Notes: generated by a model not told the origin, from the letters alone. Positions 8,850-17,242 are shown, counted from the first letter of the stretch. The stretch is 64,000 nucleotides of DNA from Rhodoplanes sp. (GCF_013377085.1 NZ_JACAAX010000017.1:56099-120098); one strand, 5' to 3'. Made by a program: numbers and translations.

Positions 8850-8881
8850 ACCGAAAAAGACGAAGCCCGCCAAAGGCGGGC
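8850..8881 (-). terminator. Possible intrinsic terminator (minus strand)
   Basis: GCCCGCC (8865-8871), AAA, GGCGGGC (8875-8881) is a perfect seven-pair hairpin. On the minus strand it is followed by TTCGTCTTTTTCGG, a U-rich tail. It marks the upstream edge of the intron remnant. Some group II introns target the DNA behind terminator hairpins, but the class of this one is not established. Confidence 0.5.
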
Positions 8882-9085
8882 CGACTGATTGTTCTCCAGG
8901 GCCGGGTGCCGGTCAAATCGAAGCAGATCGAGCAACCAGCCGCCTTCGCCGTGTCCAAGCCGTTCGTCGAACGTGACGCAAAATTTTGCCCGATTCCGGG
9001 CCGCCGGAGTATGTCCCTCGCCGAAGCCGCTGCCGAAGCGTTCGTCGTTCTCCTGTCCGCTTCGGGGCCCGTGAGGATCCCGTCC

Positions 9086-10624
9086 ATGAATGGTGCCGAA
9101 AGTCTGGTTCGCACGCTGGTGGCGAGCGGCGTGGAGGTGTGTTTCGCCAATCCCGGCACGTCCGAGATGCACTTCGTCGCCGCGCTCGACACGGTGGCGG
9201 GGATGCGGGCCGTGCTGTGCCTGTTCGAGGGTGTCGCCACCGGCGCCGCCGACGGCTGGGCCCGGATGGCCGGAAAGCCCGCCGCGACGCTGCTGCATCT
9301 CGGGCCGGGATTCGCCAACGGCATCGCCAACCTGCACAACGCCCGCAAGGCGCGGGTGCCGATCGTCAACGTGATCGGCGACCACGCGACCACGCACCTG
9401 CGGTTCGACGCACCGCTGACCTCGGACGTCGCCGGACTGGCGCGGCCGGTGTCGCACTGGATCGAGTCGTGCCGCGACGCCCGCACCGTGGCGGCGGCGG
9501 CGGCGCGCGCCGTGCAGGCGGCCGCGGCGGCGCCCGGCCAGATCGCCAGCCTGATCCTGCCGGCCGACACCGCCTGGTCTCCCGCCGAAGGCGCCGCGCC
9601 GCGGTTGCCGGCGCACGGTCCGGCGCCGGTGTCGGCCGATGCGGTCGGCCGCGCCGTGAAGGCGCTGCGGGCCGGCAAGACGGCGCTGCTGTTGCGCGGC
9701 GACGTGCTGCGCGGCGCCGGACTCGCGGCGGCCGGCCGGATCGCGGCGGCGACCGGGGCGCGGCTCGTCTGCGACACGTTCGCGCCGCGCATCGAGCGCG
9801 GTGCCGGCCGCGTCGTGGTCGAGCGCCTGACGTATCGACCCGGGCCGGCGGTCGAGATGCTGAGCGGAACCGCAACGCTGATCCTGGTCGGCGCCCAGAC
9901 GCCGATCGCATTCTTCGGTTATCCGGACCAGCCGAGCGAGCTGGTGCCGGAAGGCTGCACGCCGCTCGTCCTGGCGCATCCGCACGAGGACGGCGTCGCG
10001 GCGCTCGAAGCCGTCGCCGACGCCCTCGGCGCCACCACGCCGCCGGCGCCGGCCCCGCGCAGAACGCCGGAGCGACCGCCGGCCGGCGCGCTCGATCCCG
10101 GCTCGCTGATGCGCATCGTCGGCCGCCACCTGCCCGACCACGGGATCGTCAGCGACGAGAGCATCACGGGCGGCTTCCTGCACTACACGGTGCTCGATAC
10201 CGCGGCGCCGCACGACTATCTCAACCTCGCCGGCGGCGCCATCGGCGACGGCCTGCCGGTCGCGACCGGCGCGGCGCTCGCCTGCCCGGACCGCAAGACC
10301 GTGGTGCTGCAGGCCGACGGCAGCGCGATGTACACGCTGCAGGCCCTGTGGACCCAGGCGCGCGAAAAGCTCGACGTGGTGACGATCATCTATGCCAACC
10401 GCGCCTACAAGGTGCTGATGGACGAGCTGCACCTCGTCGGCGCCGTCGAGCGCGGCCAGGCGCGGGCGTTGTTCGATCTCGGCGACCCGACCCTCGACTG
10501 GGTGCGGCTCGCCGAGGGCATGGGGGTCGAGGCGGTGCGGGTCGACGACACCCGCGGCTTCGAGGACGCGTTTGCCGCCGCGGTCGCGGCACGCGGACCG
10601 CGGCTGATCGAAGCTGTGCTGTAG
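9086..10624 (+). CDS. Thiamine-diphosphate-dependent enzyme, acetolactate synthase/benzoylformate decarboxylase-like
   Basis: This is a 512-residue protein with the three-domain ThDP fold. The N-terminal Pyr domain has MNGAESLVRTLVASGVEVCF and the activating Glu in CLFEGVATGAADGWARM. A central domain follows, then a C-terminal PP domain with ADGSAMYTLQALWTQAREKL ending at YAN, the ThDP/Mg motif with Ala for the first Gly. Such short relatives are often annotated as acetolactate synthase large subunit, but no ilvN-type small subunit is present and no FAD signature is evident. A 2-oxoacid decarboxylase or carboligase is equally likely. ATG 9086 follows GAGGATCCCGTCC; the upstream in-frame extension (to 8906) enters the intron-associated DNA and was rejected. 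Confidence 0.78.
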   Translation: MNGAESLVRTLVASGVEVCFANPGTSEMHFVAALDTVAGMRAVLCLFEGVATGAADGWARMAGKPAATLLHLGPGFANGIANLHNARKARVPIVNVIGDHATTHLRFDAPLTSDVAGLARPVSHWIESCRDARTVAAAAARAVQAAAAAPGQIASLILPADTAWSPAEGAAPRLPAHGPAPVSADAVGRAVKALRAGKTALLLRGDVLRGAGLAAAGRIAAATGARLVCDTFAPRIERGAGRVVVERLTYRPGPAVEMLSGTATLILVGAQTPIAFFGYPDQPSELVPEGCTPLVLAHPHEDGVAALEAVADALGATTPPAPAPRRTPERPPAGALDPGSLMRIVGRHLPDHGIVSDESITGGFLHYTVLDTAAPHDYLNLAGGAIGDGLPVATGAALACPDRKTVVLQADGSAMYTLQALWTQAREKLDVVTIIYANRAYKVLMDELHLVGAVERGQARALFDLGDPTLDWVRLAEGMGVEAVRVDDTRGFEDAFAAAVAARGPRLIEAVL

Positions 10625-10679
10625 ACGGCCGCGCGCGATCGTCCCGAAAGGGGTACGCCGAGCGGTCCGTCCCGGCCCC

Positions 10680-10819
10680 CTACTGCATCTTGATGTCCGC
10701 CGCCTTGGCCACGGCGCTCCAGCGGGCGATCTCGCTGTCGATCAGCTTCTGGGCCTCTGCCGGGGTGTTGCCGACCGGGTCCATGCCGAGCTCGGCGAGG
10801 CGCTTCTTGGTCTCCGGGA
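10680..10819 (-). pseudogene. 3' fragment of a Bug-family solute receptor gene
   Basis: This stretch encodes only the last roughly 45 residues of a Bug/TctC receptor, ending in DIKMQ and TAG. It is a near copy of the 3' end of the intact gene at 11549-12520, with scattered substitutions (for example GGCCACGG versus GGCGACCG). Similarity stops at 10819, where REP-like ATTACGG units begin. The rest of the gene is gone, so this is a truncated duplicate. Confidence 0.85.
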
Positions 10820-10836
10820 AATTACGGGAAATTACG

Positions 10837-10989
10837 GAAATTACGGTGACAGTGCACTAAACTGACGGGCGAATGGATTTTCGCGTTGCGGCGTGACAGC
10901 CCCCTGAATTGAAGCACGCCCGTCGACCCTCCAGCACGCAAAGCAGATCGCGCTGGAACGAACCGAGTTAAGTGCACTGTCACCGTAAT
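10837..10989. mobile_element. 153-bp inverted-repeat element, copy 2
   Basis: By my reading this is identical over 153 bp to 7098-7250, with inverted REP ends and the same spacer. It abuts the truncated Bug gene end, with two extra partial ATTACGG units between them. This placement suggests that the element, or recombination at it, removed the rest of the Bug duplicate. Confidence 0.85.
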
Positions 10990-11088
10990 CCCCGGCATTA
11001 CCTACGCCGAGGCAGGGGTGCGAGTTTAGTGCACTGTCACCGTAATCCCGCCCTTGCCCCGGCATTACCTACGCCGAGGCAGGGGTGC
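10990..11088. repeat. 32-bp direct repeats around an inverted REP copy
   Basis: A 32-bp unit beginning CCCCGGCATTACCTACG and ending GGCAGGGGTGC occurs at 10990-11021 and again at 11057-11088. Between the copies lies a reverse REP core (11023-11046). A REP copy flanked by duplicated host sequence looks like a replicative insertion or an unequal exchange. Confidence 0.75.
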
Positions 11089-11104
11089 TCGGCCGCGAGA
11101 ATGG

Positions 11105-11231
11105 TCATCCCAAACGGTTCGCCGCGCTAAGCACCGCGTGCACCGATGCCGTAGCAACGTTGGTGTCGATGCCCACGCCGAAAGCCACGCGGCCGTCAGC
11201 AGTACGACATTGCACATAGGCGGCGGCGCGG
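11105..11231 (-). pseudogene. leuA: 2-isopropylmalate synthase C-terminal fragment
   Basis: The minus strand encodes RAAAYVQCRTADGRVAFGVG, then IDTNVATASVHAVLSAANRLG and a TGA stop at 11105-11107. This is the end of the LeuA regulatory domain (…YVE.R…GVGID..I.TASLKAV.SA.NR…). Only about 42 codons remain. Upstream, the coding sequence is cut at a REP core starting at 11232. No other leucine biosynthesis gene is in the window. The fragment is a rearrangement relic; its closest intact parent should lie elsewhere in the genome. Confidence 0.72.
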
Positions 11232-11314
11232 CAATTACGGTGACAGTGCACTAAACTGGCAATTACGGTGACAGTGCACTAAACTGCAATTTCGGATTAC
11301 GGTGACAGTGCACT
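11232..11314 (+). repeat. Three tandem forward REP copies
   Basis: Three copies of the core follow one another in the same orientation at about 11233, 11261 and 11298. The first two share the flanks GCA and AAACTG, and the third has CAATTTCGG. They directly abut the severed leuA end. No coding sequence is present. Confidence 0.85.
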
Positions 11315-11548
11315 CAATTTCGGAATCACGCGGATGGTGCACTCGATGTGTAGAGGCTGTAGGCGCGCGCAGACGCCCGCGCCCTTCCTCCTCCCGAACA
11401 AACCGCCCGCGTGGGCACGCCGCGCCGGCGGCGCGGTTTTACCTACCCTACGATCGTCGTCGGCGCAGCGCGGCCCCGCATTTCGCTCGCGCTCAATGCG
11501 GGCTACGGGCCACGCCCCGCCGCAGCCCTTTTCCCCTACCGCCTCCCC
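11315..11548. other. Non-coding stretch with a palindromic intergenic repeat
   Basis: Non-coding DNA separates the REP copies from the Bug receptor gene. It contains a hairpin at 11475-11502 (CCCGCATT, 12 bases, AATGCGGG) resembling a dispersed palindrome common in the Bradyrhizobium/Rhodopseudomonas group. A GC-rich hairpin CGCGCCGGCGGCGCGGTTTT also lies at about 11423-11442. No gene is supported. Confidence 0.5.
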
Positions 11549-12520
11549 CTACTGCATCTTGATGTCCGCCGCCTTGGCGACCGCGCTCCAGCGGGCGATC
11601 TCGCTCTCGATCAGCTTCTGGGCCTCGGCCGGCGTGTTGCCGACCGGGTCCATGCCGAGCTCGGCGAGGCGCTTCTTGGTGTCCGGCAAAGCGAGCGCGG
11701 CGACGATGTCGCGGTTGAGGCGCTCGACCACGGCCGGCGGCGTGCCGGCCGGCGCCGCGAAGCCGACCCAGAACTTCATCACCATGCCGGGCAGCCCGGC
11801 CTCGGCGGCCGCCGGCACGTCCGGCAGCACCGGCGAGCGCTTCTCGGCCGCGACCATCAGGGGCCGGAGCTGGCCCGACTGGATCAGCGGCAGCGCGGTC
11901 GGCAGCGACGTCACCAGGACCTGCACCTGGCCGCCGACCAGATCCTGCAGCACGGCGCCGGCGCCGCGATACGGCACGTGGACCAGGTCGACGCCGGCCA
12001 GGCTCTTGAACAGCTCGCCGCCCATATGGGTGTTGGTGCCGGTGCCGCCCGAGCCGAAGAAGTATTTTCCGGGGTTGGCCTTCAGGAGCGCGATCAGCTC
12101 GGCCAAGGTCTTGGCCGGCAGGTTGGGGTTGACCACCATCACGTGCGGGTTCTCGACCGCGGTCGTCACCTGGACAAAACCCTTCACCGGATCGAACGGC
12201 AGGGTCGGGATCAGGCCGGCCGCGATCGTGTAGGACATTTCCAGCGTCAGCAGCGTCTGGCCGTCCGGCGCGGCGCGCGCCGCCGAGCTCCAGCCGACCA
12301 CGCCGGCGCCGCCGGTGCGGTTCTCCACCACGGTCGGCACGCCGAGCCCGGGGCTCGCCGCCTGGGCGACGATGCGGGCGACCATGTCGGTCGAGCCGCC
12401 GGGCGCGAACGGCACCACGAAGGTGACGGGGCGGGACGGAAACGTCTGGGCGGTCGCGAGCGTGGCGGCACACAGCACGCCGGCCGCGACGAGAAGGCCG
12501 CGGAGCATGGGCTTCGACAT
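11549..12520 (-). CDS. Bug/TctC-type periplasmic solute-binding receptor
   Basis: This is a 323-residue Bug-family protein. The signal peptide is MSKPMLRGLLVAAGVLCAAT ending in LATAQ. The core begins TFPSRPVTFVVPFAPGGSTD (the hallmark P-x-RP-ITL-VPF-x-PGGxxD) and includes NRTGGAGVVG and HVPYRGAGAVLQDLVGGQV. Bug proteins bind carboxylates for tripartite tricarboxylate transporters or act as orphan sensors; no TctA/TctB genes are nearby, so this is an orphan. ATG 12520 follows GGGAGTGCCC; a longer frame to 12742 would hide the signal peptide. A truncated duplicate of its 3' end lies about 0.9 kb downstream. Confidence 0.88.
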   Translation of the reverse strand: MSKPMLRGLLVAAGVLCAATLATAQTFPSRPVTFVVPFAPGGSTDMVARIVAQAASPGLGVPTVVENRTGGAGVVGWSSAARAAPDGQTLLTLEMSYTIAAGLIPTLPFDPVKGFVQVTTAVENPHVMVVNPNLPAKTLAELIALLKANPGKYFFGSGGTGTNTHMGGELFKSLAGVDLVHVPYRGAGAVLQDLVGGQVQVLVTSLPTALPLIQSGQLRPLMVAAEKRSPVLPDVPAAAEAGLPGMVMKFWVGFAAPAGTPPAVVERLNRDIVAALALPDTKKRLAELGMDPVGNTPAEAQKLIESEIARWSAVAKAADIKMQ

Positions 12521-12729
12521 GGGCACTCCCTGGGCAGATGGACGGCGCGCGGAGGGACGGGATCGGCGCGCGTGGCGGGTCGGCAATAAAACGCCAGCAT
12601 GATCCCGGCACGCCCGCGTGCCAAGCTGGTCCGTGCCGGCCGGCAATGATTCGTCGGCCCTGCGCCGGCATCCATCGAAGCCCCGGCAGCGCCGGGAGGC
12701 TCCTCGCGCGGCCGACCGCCCGGAACACC

Positions 12730-14217
12730 ATGGCGACAGCAACGTCCAAGACCCGCTATCCGCCGCCCAGCCCCGAGGTGCTGCGCGGCTACGGCCTGCA
12801 GGAGGCCGGCCGCATCGCCGAGGCCGAGCAGGTCTTCATGGCGCTGCTGCGCCGCGACCGGCGCGACTATTACGCGCTCCACCAGCTCGGCCTGATCTGC
12901 TGCGGCCGCAAGCAGTACGCCGAGGCCGTGCTGCTCCTGGCGACCGCGGTCGAGGTGCGGCCGCGCGCCGCGGAGGCGCTGTGCAATCTCGGCCTCGCCC
13001 TGCACGGGCTGACGCGCCACGAGGAGGCGGTGGCGGCCTGCGACGCGGCGCTCGCCATCGCCCCGAACCACGCCGCCGCCCACCACAATCGCGGCAACGC
13101 GCTGGCCGACCTCGACCGCCACGCGGAGGCCGCCGCCGCCCATGGCCGCGCCGTGGCGCTTCAGCCGGACGACGCCGAGAGCCTCTACGGCCTCGGCAAT
13201 GCGCTGCGCGAGCTGCGCCGTCACGACGAGGCGCTCGCCGCCTATCGGCGCGCGCTGGAGCTGGCGCCCGGGCGCTCCGACGTGCGCTTCAACATCGCCC
13301 TGACGCAGCTTCTGACCGGAGCATTGCGCGAAGGCTTTGCCGGCTACGACCATCGCCTCGACAAGCCGGAGTTCGCCGAGCTGCGCGGCCGCTTTCCGAC
13401 GCCGGCCTGGACCGGCGAAGCGCCGGTCGCCGGCCGCACCGTGCTGCTGCATCCCGAGCAGGGCATGGGCGACGTTATCCAGTGCATGCGTTATGGCCCG
13501 CTGCTGGCCGCCCAGGGCGCCCGGGTGATCGCCGCCGTCACGGCGCCGCTGCTGCCGCTCCTCGCCGGCATGCCCGACATCGAGGCCGTGGTGTGGGACC
13601 GCAGCGCGCCGCCTGCGCACGACCTCCATTGTCCGTATCTCAGCCTGCCGCGGGCTTTCGGCACGACGCTCGAGACCATTCCGGCCACTGTTCCCTATCT
13701 GGCTGCGCCGCCGGACCGCGTGAACGCCTGGGAGGGCCGACTCGCGGCACTGCCGCGGCCGCGCGTCGGTATCGCCTGGGCCGGCAATCCGGGCTTCGCC
13801 AACGACCGCCACCGCTCGATCCCGCTGTCGACCCTGGCCCCGCTGCTGGCCGCGGACGGCGTGCAATTCGTCAGCCTCCAGCGCGACCTGCGCCACGGTG
13901 ACGAGACCGCGCTTCAACGACTTCCCAATCTGGTTCAGCTCGGCGAGGAGCTGCGCGACTTCGCCGACACGGCGGCCGTGATCGCGGCGCTGGATCTGGT
14001 GATCTCGGTCGATACCGCGGTCGCGCATCTGGCCGGCGCGCTCGGCAAGCCGGTGTGGATCCTGCTGCCCTATTCGCCCGACTGGCGCTGGATGCTCGAC
14101 CGCGAGGACTCGCCCTGGTACCCGACCGCCCGGCTGTTCCGGCAGCCGCGGACCGGCGACTGGCGAAGCGTCGTCGCGCGGCTCGGCGAAGCGCTCCAGG
14201 CGTTCTCCGGCCGCTGA
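12730..14217 (+). CDS. TPR protein with C-terminal glycosyltransferase family 9-like domain
   Basis: This 495-residue protein has about five TPR units in residues 10-190 (for example ALCNLGLALHGLTRHEEAVA and AESLYGLGNALRELRRHDEA). A domain follows resembling ADP-heptose:LPS heptosyltransferases and TPR-linked glycosyltransferases: LLHPEQGMGDVIQCMRYGPL, VGIAWAGNPGFANDRHRSIP, LDLVISVDTAVAHLAGALGK, and PYSPDWRWMLDREDSPWYP. The donor and acceptor are unknown. It is divergent from the Bug gene. A larger paralogue (20300-22420) sits beside the flagellin genes, so surface or flagellin glycosylation is a reasonable but unproven role. ATG 12730 is chosen because the fold starts there; an upstream extension is low-complexity. 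Confidence 0.78.
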   Translation: MATATSKTRYPPPSPEVLRGYGLQEAGRIAEAEQVFMALLRRDRRDYYALHQLGLICCGRKQYAEAVLLLATAVEVRPRAAEALCNLGLALHGLTRHEEAVAACDAALAIAPNHAAAHHNRGNALADLDRHAEAAAAHGRAVALQPDDAESLYGLGNALRELRRHDEALAAYRRALELAPGRSDVRFNIALTQLLTGALREGFAGYDHRLDKPEFAELRGRFPTPAWTGEAPVAGRTVLLHPEQGMGDVIQCMRYGPLLAAQGARVIAAVTAPLLPLLAGMPDIEAVVWDRSAPPAHDLHCPYLSLPRAFGTTLETIPATVPYLAAPPDRVNAWEGRLAALPRPRVGIAWAGNPGFANDRHRSIPLSTLAPLLAADGVQFVSLQRDLRHGDETALQRLPNLVQLGEELRDFADTAAVIAALDLVISVDTAVAHLAGALGKPVWILLPYSPDWRWMLDREDSPWYPTARLFRQPRTGDWRSVVARLGEALQAFSGR

Positions 14218-14417
14218 CGCAATCGGGTCACGACGCCATCGCACCCTCTCCCGAAACCCGTTCACCGGAGCCGATCAAGCTTCGGTGTTCGGATGGCGGC
14301 GGCCCTCGCGAACGACGGTTCGAACCGGTAGCCTGCCGCCGCCATCGAAGCACTGCGCCGGTCGCCGGCGCCACCCGGCCGGCGACGATCGCCGGTACCC
14401 CCAAGCAGGAGACTCTC

Positions 14418-15152
14418 ATGCCCCTCGATCGCCGGACCCTGATGCGCGGCAGCGCCGCCCTCGCCGCGGCCGCGCTGGCGCCCCGCGCCGCCTTCGCCCA
14501 GGCAGCCGCCGGTCCGTTCACGCTCGCGCCGCTGCCCTACGCGGCCAACGCGCTGGAGCCGCATATCGACGCCAAGACCATGGAGATCCACCACGACCGC
14601 CACCACCAGGCCTACGTCAACAACCTCAACGCCGCCGTGAAGGACCACGGCCAAGTCGCTGCCATGCCGCTGCAGGACATTCTCGCAAAGCTCGGCGAGG
14701 TACCGGAATCGGTGCGCACGGCGATCCGCAACAATGGCGGCGGCCACGCCAACCACACGATGTTCTGGCAGGTGATGGGTCCCGGTGGCGCGGGCTCGCC
14801 CGGGAGCGCGCCGGCAGGGGCGCTCGCCGAGGCGATCACCCGCGACCTCGGCGGCCTCGACAAGCTCAAGACCGACTTCAACGGCGCCGGCACCCGCGTG
14901 TTCGGCTCCGGCTGGGTGTTCGTCACGGTGACGCGCGACGGCAAGCTGGCGATCGAATCGAAGCCCAACCAGGACACGCCGCTGATGGAGGGCAAGCGCG
15001 TGCTGTTCGGCAACGACGTGTGGGAGCACGCCTATTACCTCACCTACCAGAACCGCCGGCCCGACTACCTGGCCGCCTGGTGGAACGTGGTGAGCTGGCC
15101 CAAGGTCGGCGAGCGCTACGCCGCCGCGACCGCCGGCACGCTGACGATCTGA
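14418..15152 (+). CDS. Tat-exported Fe/Mn superoxide dismutase
   Basis: The protein has 244 residues. The N-terminus DRRTLMRGSAALAAAALAPR is a twin-arginine signal, so the enzyme should act in the periplasm. Fe/Mn-SOD ligands are visible: MEIHHDRHHQAYVNNLN (His 1), GGHANHTMFWQVMGP (His 2) and GNDVWEHAYYLTYQNRRPDY (Asp and His). Cytosolic family members are about 200 residues; the extra length is the signal plus a short spacer. ATG 14418 follows AGGAGACTCTC. Metal choice cannot be read safely from sequence alone. No operon partner is evident. Confidence 0.9.
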   Translation: MPLDRRTLMRGSAALAAAALAPRAAFAQAAAGPFTLAPLPYAANALEPHIDAKTMEIHHDRHHQAYVNNLNAAVKDHGQVAAMPLQDILAKLGEVPESVRTAIRNNGGGHANHTMFWQVMGPGGAGSPGSAPAGALAEAITRDLGGLDKLKTDFNGAGTRVFGSGWVFVTVTRDGKLAIESKPNQDTPLMEGKRVLFGNDVWEHAYYLTYQNRRPDYLAAWWNVVSWPKVGERYAAATAGTLTI

Positions 15153-15187
15153 TTCTTCGGCTGCACGCGGCACGCCATCAGGCAGGC

Positions 15188-15283
15188 CGTCATGCGCGGG
15201 CTCGACCCGCGCATCCATCACGCTTCGAAAAGGCGTCTTGTTCGCAGTATGATGGATCGCCGGGTCAAGCCCGGCGATGACGT
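15188..15283. repeat. Palindromic intergenic repeat (rhizobial GTCATGCGCGGGC type)
   Basis: The left arm begins CGTCATGCGCGGGCTCGACC and continues CGCGCATCCATCA; the right arm is TGATGGATCGCCGGGTCAAG, then CCCGGCGATGACG. The arms are imperfect inverse complements and could fold into one long hairpin. A related copy is at 20011-20111. Confidence 0.75.
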
Positions 15284-15377
15284 CGGAGGTGAGGCACGTG
15301 CCACTGCTCTACGCTCCGCACGCGGCGTGCTAACGTCTGCGGCGCGTCCGCCGCCAATGCGAATCAGCGAGGTTTCG

Positions 15378-15728
15378 ATGTCGAGATTCTTGGCCGCCGC
15401 CCTGCTCGGCCTGCTGGTCCCGGCAGCCCTGCCCGGGACGGCCTCGGCCCAGACGGCCGTCGGCTGCGCGCCGTTCTGCGACTACCAGCACTATTACGGC
15501 GCCTACGACTACACCTATGCGCGTCCCGGCACCTATTGCTACCCGGTGTGCGCACCCGACGGCACCTGCGCGCCGGTGAAGAACTGCGTGCGGACGGCCC
15601 CCACGGTCGCGACCTCGGCGACCGCGACGTTCTACGACCCGAGCATCGCGACACCGGGCGCGGTCGTCGTCCGGCGGGCCGCGCGACCCCCGGTCGTGCG
15701 CGTGCGTCCGTACCGACCGCAGAACTGA
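15378..15728 (+). CDS. Small secreted cysteine-containing protein, unknown function
   Basis: This is a 116-residue protein with a clear signal peptide (MSRFLAAALLGLLVPAALPG, then TASAQ). The mature part has Cys-rich spacing (GCAPFCDYQHYYG, TYCYPVCAPDGTCAPVKNC) that could form disulfides. The tail is basic and Pro/Arg-rich (RPPVVRVRPYRPQN). I know no family for it. ATG 15378 follows GCGAGGTTTCG; the longer frame starts inside a palindromic repeat and was rejected. Confidence 0.6.
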   Translation: MSRFLAAALLGLLVPAALPGTASAQTAVGCAPFCDYQHYYGAYDYTYARPGTYCYPVCAPDGTCAPVKNCVRTAPTVATSATATFYDPSIATPGAVVVRRAARPPVVRVRPYRPQN

Positions 15729-15760
15729 GGCCGCTGCCGACGGCCGGCCTCGTCCCGAAT

Positions 15761-15792
15761 CAAAAAGCGCCCCGCCGGCCGGCGAGGCGCTT
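15761..15792 (-). terminator. Intrinsic terminator behind dksA
   Basis: On the minus strand AAGCGCC, an inner GC-rich palindrome and GGCGCTT form a hairpin that runs straight into TTTTTG. It lies about 60 bp past the dksA stop and between two convergent genes. Confidence 0.7.
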
Positions 15793-15849
15793 CGATCGCG
15801 TGGCGTCTGGTCGGCGTCGCGGTCCCGGAGGCCGGAACCGCGGGTCGCC

Positions 15850-16266
15850 TCAGTTGTCGCGGTAGACCCGCTCGCGCCGCTCGTGCCGCTCCTGCGCTTC
15901 CAGCGACAGGGTGGCGATCGGTCGGGCCTCGAGCCGCTTGATGGAGATCGGCTCGCCGGTCTCCTCGCAGTAGCCGTAGGTCCCGTCCTCGATCCGCTGC
16001 AGCGCCGCATCGATCTTGGCGATCAGCTTGCGCTGGCGGTCGCGGGCCCGAAGCTCGATGGCACGCTCCGTCTCCGACGAGGCGCGGTCGGCGAGGTCTG
16101 GGTGATTCTGGTTCTCGTCTTGCAGGTGCTGAAGTGTTTCCTTCGCTTCCCGCAAGATGTCCTCCTTCCAAGCAAGCAGTTTGTTACGGAAATACTCGCG
16201 CTGCCGCTCGTTCATGAAGGGTTCTTTGTCCGTTGGCCGATATATCCTGTTGGTCTCCAGGCGCAT
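15850..16266 (-). CDS. dksA: DksA-family RNA polymerase-binding regulator with degenerate zinc finger
   Basis: This 138-residue protein has the DksA layout: a coiled-coil (NERQREYFRNKLLAWKEDIL to about residue 95, with the DRAS motif ADRASSETERA at the tip) and then the globular finger. The normal C-x2-C…C-x2-C finger is reduced to one cysteine (GTYGYCEETGEPISIKRLEA, then RPIATLSLEAQERHE), as in several alphaproteobacterial DksA proteins. It would bind the polymerase secondary channel and mediate ppGpp-dependent control. ATG 16266 follows GGGAGTGAGCG. It is transcribed alone and ends at the terminator at 15761-15792. Confidence 0.9.
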   Translation of the reverse strand: MRLETNRIYRPTDKEPFMNERQREYFRNKLLAWKEDILREAKETLQHLQDENQNHPDLADRASSETERAIELRARDRQRKLIAKIDAALQRIEDGTYGYCEETGEPISIKRLEARPIATLSLEAQERHERRERVYRDN

Positions 16267-16594
16267 GACACGCTCACTCCCACGCGGCCGTCCCGTTTCA
16301 TTCCGCATCGACTTCTATGGTCGATTCATCGTTTGATGCGGACGCTATATACAAGCGTTGCGACATAACGACAACAACAGAATGGATTAATCCCGGCGCC
16401 TATCGATGATCAAAGTATACACAGATCCGGCCGAGCACTGGGCCATTTGGCGGTAGCATTGGAGGCTGTCGACAGCCCGACGAACGCAGGTGCGGGACGG
16501 GATCGAGCTACCGGTCCGGATCGCGCTGACGGTAGCCGAGTGCGAATCGCGCAGGTGACTGCGGCGTCGGCGCGGAGGTGCCCGATGGTGTCGC
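16267..16594. other. Intergenic region upstream of dksA
   Basis: Between the dksA start and the fliX stop I see no gene. The part nearest dksA (about 16320-16440) is locally AT-richer (TATATACAAGCG, AAAGTATACACAG) and probably holds its promoter. Confidence 0.4.
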
Positions 16595-17014
16595 TCAGAC
16601 GGTGCCGAGCGGCTTCATCTTGGCGAGCTCGACCTCGACCCGCAGCTCGATCTCGGCCAGCACGCCGTCGAGGCCGGGGTCGCCGGTCGTCTCCTTGAGG
16701 CCGGCCGCGATAGCGGCGAGCCGGCCGAGGATCGCCGGGTCGAGATCGCCGGCGAGCAGCGCCATCTTCATCTCGTCCAGAATATCGAGGGCGGAGCGGC
16801 CGCGGGTGACGGCCCGCTTCCGCCGCTCGGTCGGATCCTCCACCCCCTGCAGGGCGAGCAGCGCGTCGATGCCGGTGAGCGAGCGCGGCGCGGACGTGGC
16901 GGCGGGCTGTTGCGAGCTGGAGGCCTCGGGAAGCACGAAGGTGCCGGAGCTGGTGCGCCGCGCGCTCGGCCCGGGGCCGGCCGCAGCGGTTCCGTTCGGT
17001 CCGTAGATGCGCAT
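16595..17014 (-). CDS. fliX: Flagellar assembly regulator FliX
   Basis: This 139-residue protein starts MRIYGPNGTAAAGPGPSARR, the N-terminal pattern of FliX. The conserved C-terminal half is LTGIDALLALQGVEDPTERR, then RSALDILDEMKMALLAGDLD and a helix ending EVELAKMKPLGTV. In Caulobacter, FliX couples class II flagellar assembly to the activator FlbD. It is divergent from flgI, an arrangement common in alphaproteobacteria. A one-mismatch CtrA site (17064-17078) lies about 50 bp upstream. An in-frame extension further upstream is antisense to flgI and was rejected. Confidence 0.85.
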   Translation of the reverse strand: MRIYGPNGTAAAGPGPSARRTSSGTFVLPEASSSQQPAATSAPRSLTGIDALLALQGVEDPTERRKRAVTRGRSALDILDEMKMALLAGDLDPAILGRLAAIAAGLKETTGDPGLDGVLAEIELRVEVELAKMKPLGTV

Positions 17015-17063
17015 GGCGAGGAATCCTTCGGGCGCCCTGTGCCGGAGTTGAGACCCGCGACGG

Positions 17064-17078
17064 TTAACAAGTCGTAAA
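17064..17078. promoter_or_regulatory. Candidate CtrA box between fliX and flgI
   Basis: The site reads TTAA-N7-TAAA on the plus strand (TTTA-N7-TTAA on minus), one mismatch from the CtrA consensus TTAA-N7-TTAA. It lies between the divergent fliX and flgI genes, 50 bp from the fliX start. Confidence 0.5.
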
Positions 17079-17242
17079 CACCCGGCAAAGTCTGCCGGGT
17101 AGCGCCCCCGGACGGCCCTTTCCTGCCCGAGCCGGCCGCCGCCCGGCGGAAATAATGCAGAAAAAGCAACTCCGTGCAGGGCTCGCCCGACTGGCACGGT
17201 CCTCGCAGTGGGGATCGCGTCACGCCGTCCTGGGAGTCCGAG

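Noticed and set aside
8906..9085. N-terminal extension of the ThDP enzyme
   Set aside because: The extension lies in intron-associated DNA and has no family similarity. The conserved fold begins at ATG 9086, which has a good ribosome-binding site.
9086..10624. Calling the ThDP enzyme a true acetolactate synthase (ilvB)
   Set aside because: There is no regulatory small-subunit gene and the protein is shorter than IlvB. The motif match alone does not separate synthase from 2-oxoacid decarboxylase.
11549..12520. Tripartite tricarboxylate transporter operon
   Set aside because: Only the Bug receptor is present. Neither this gene nor the one at 41743 has TctA- or TctB-like membrane genes nearby.
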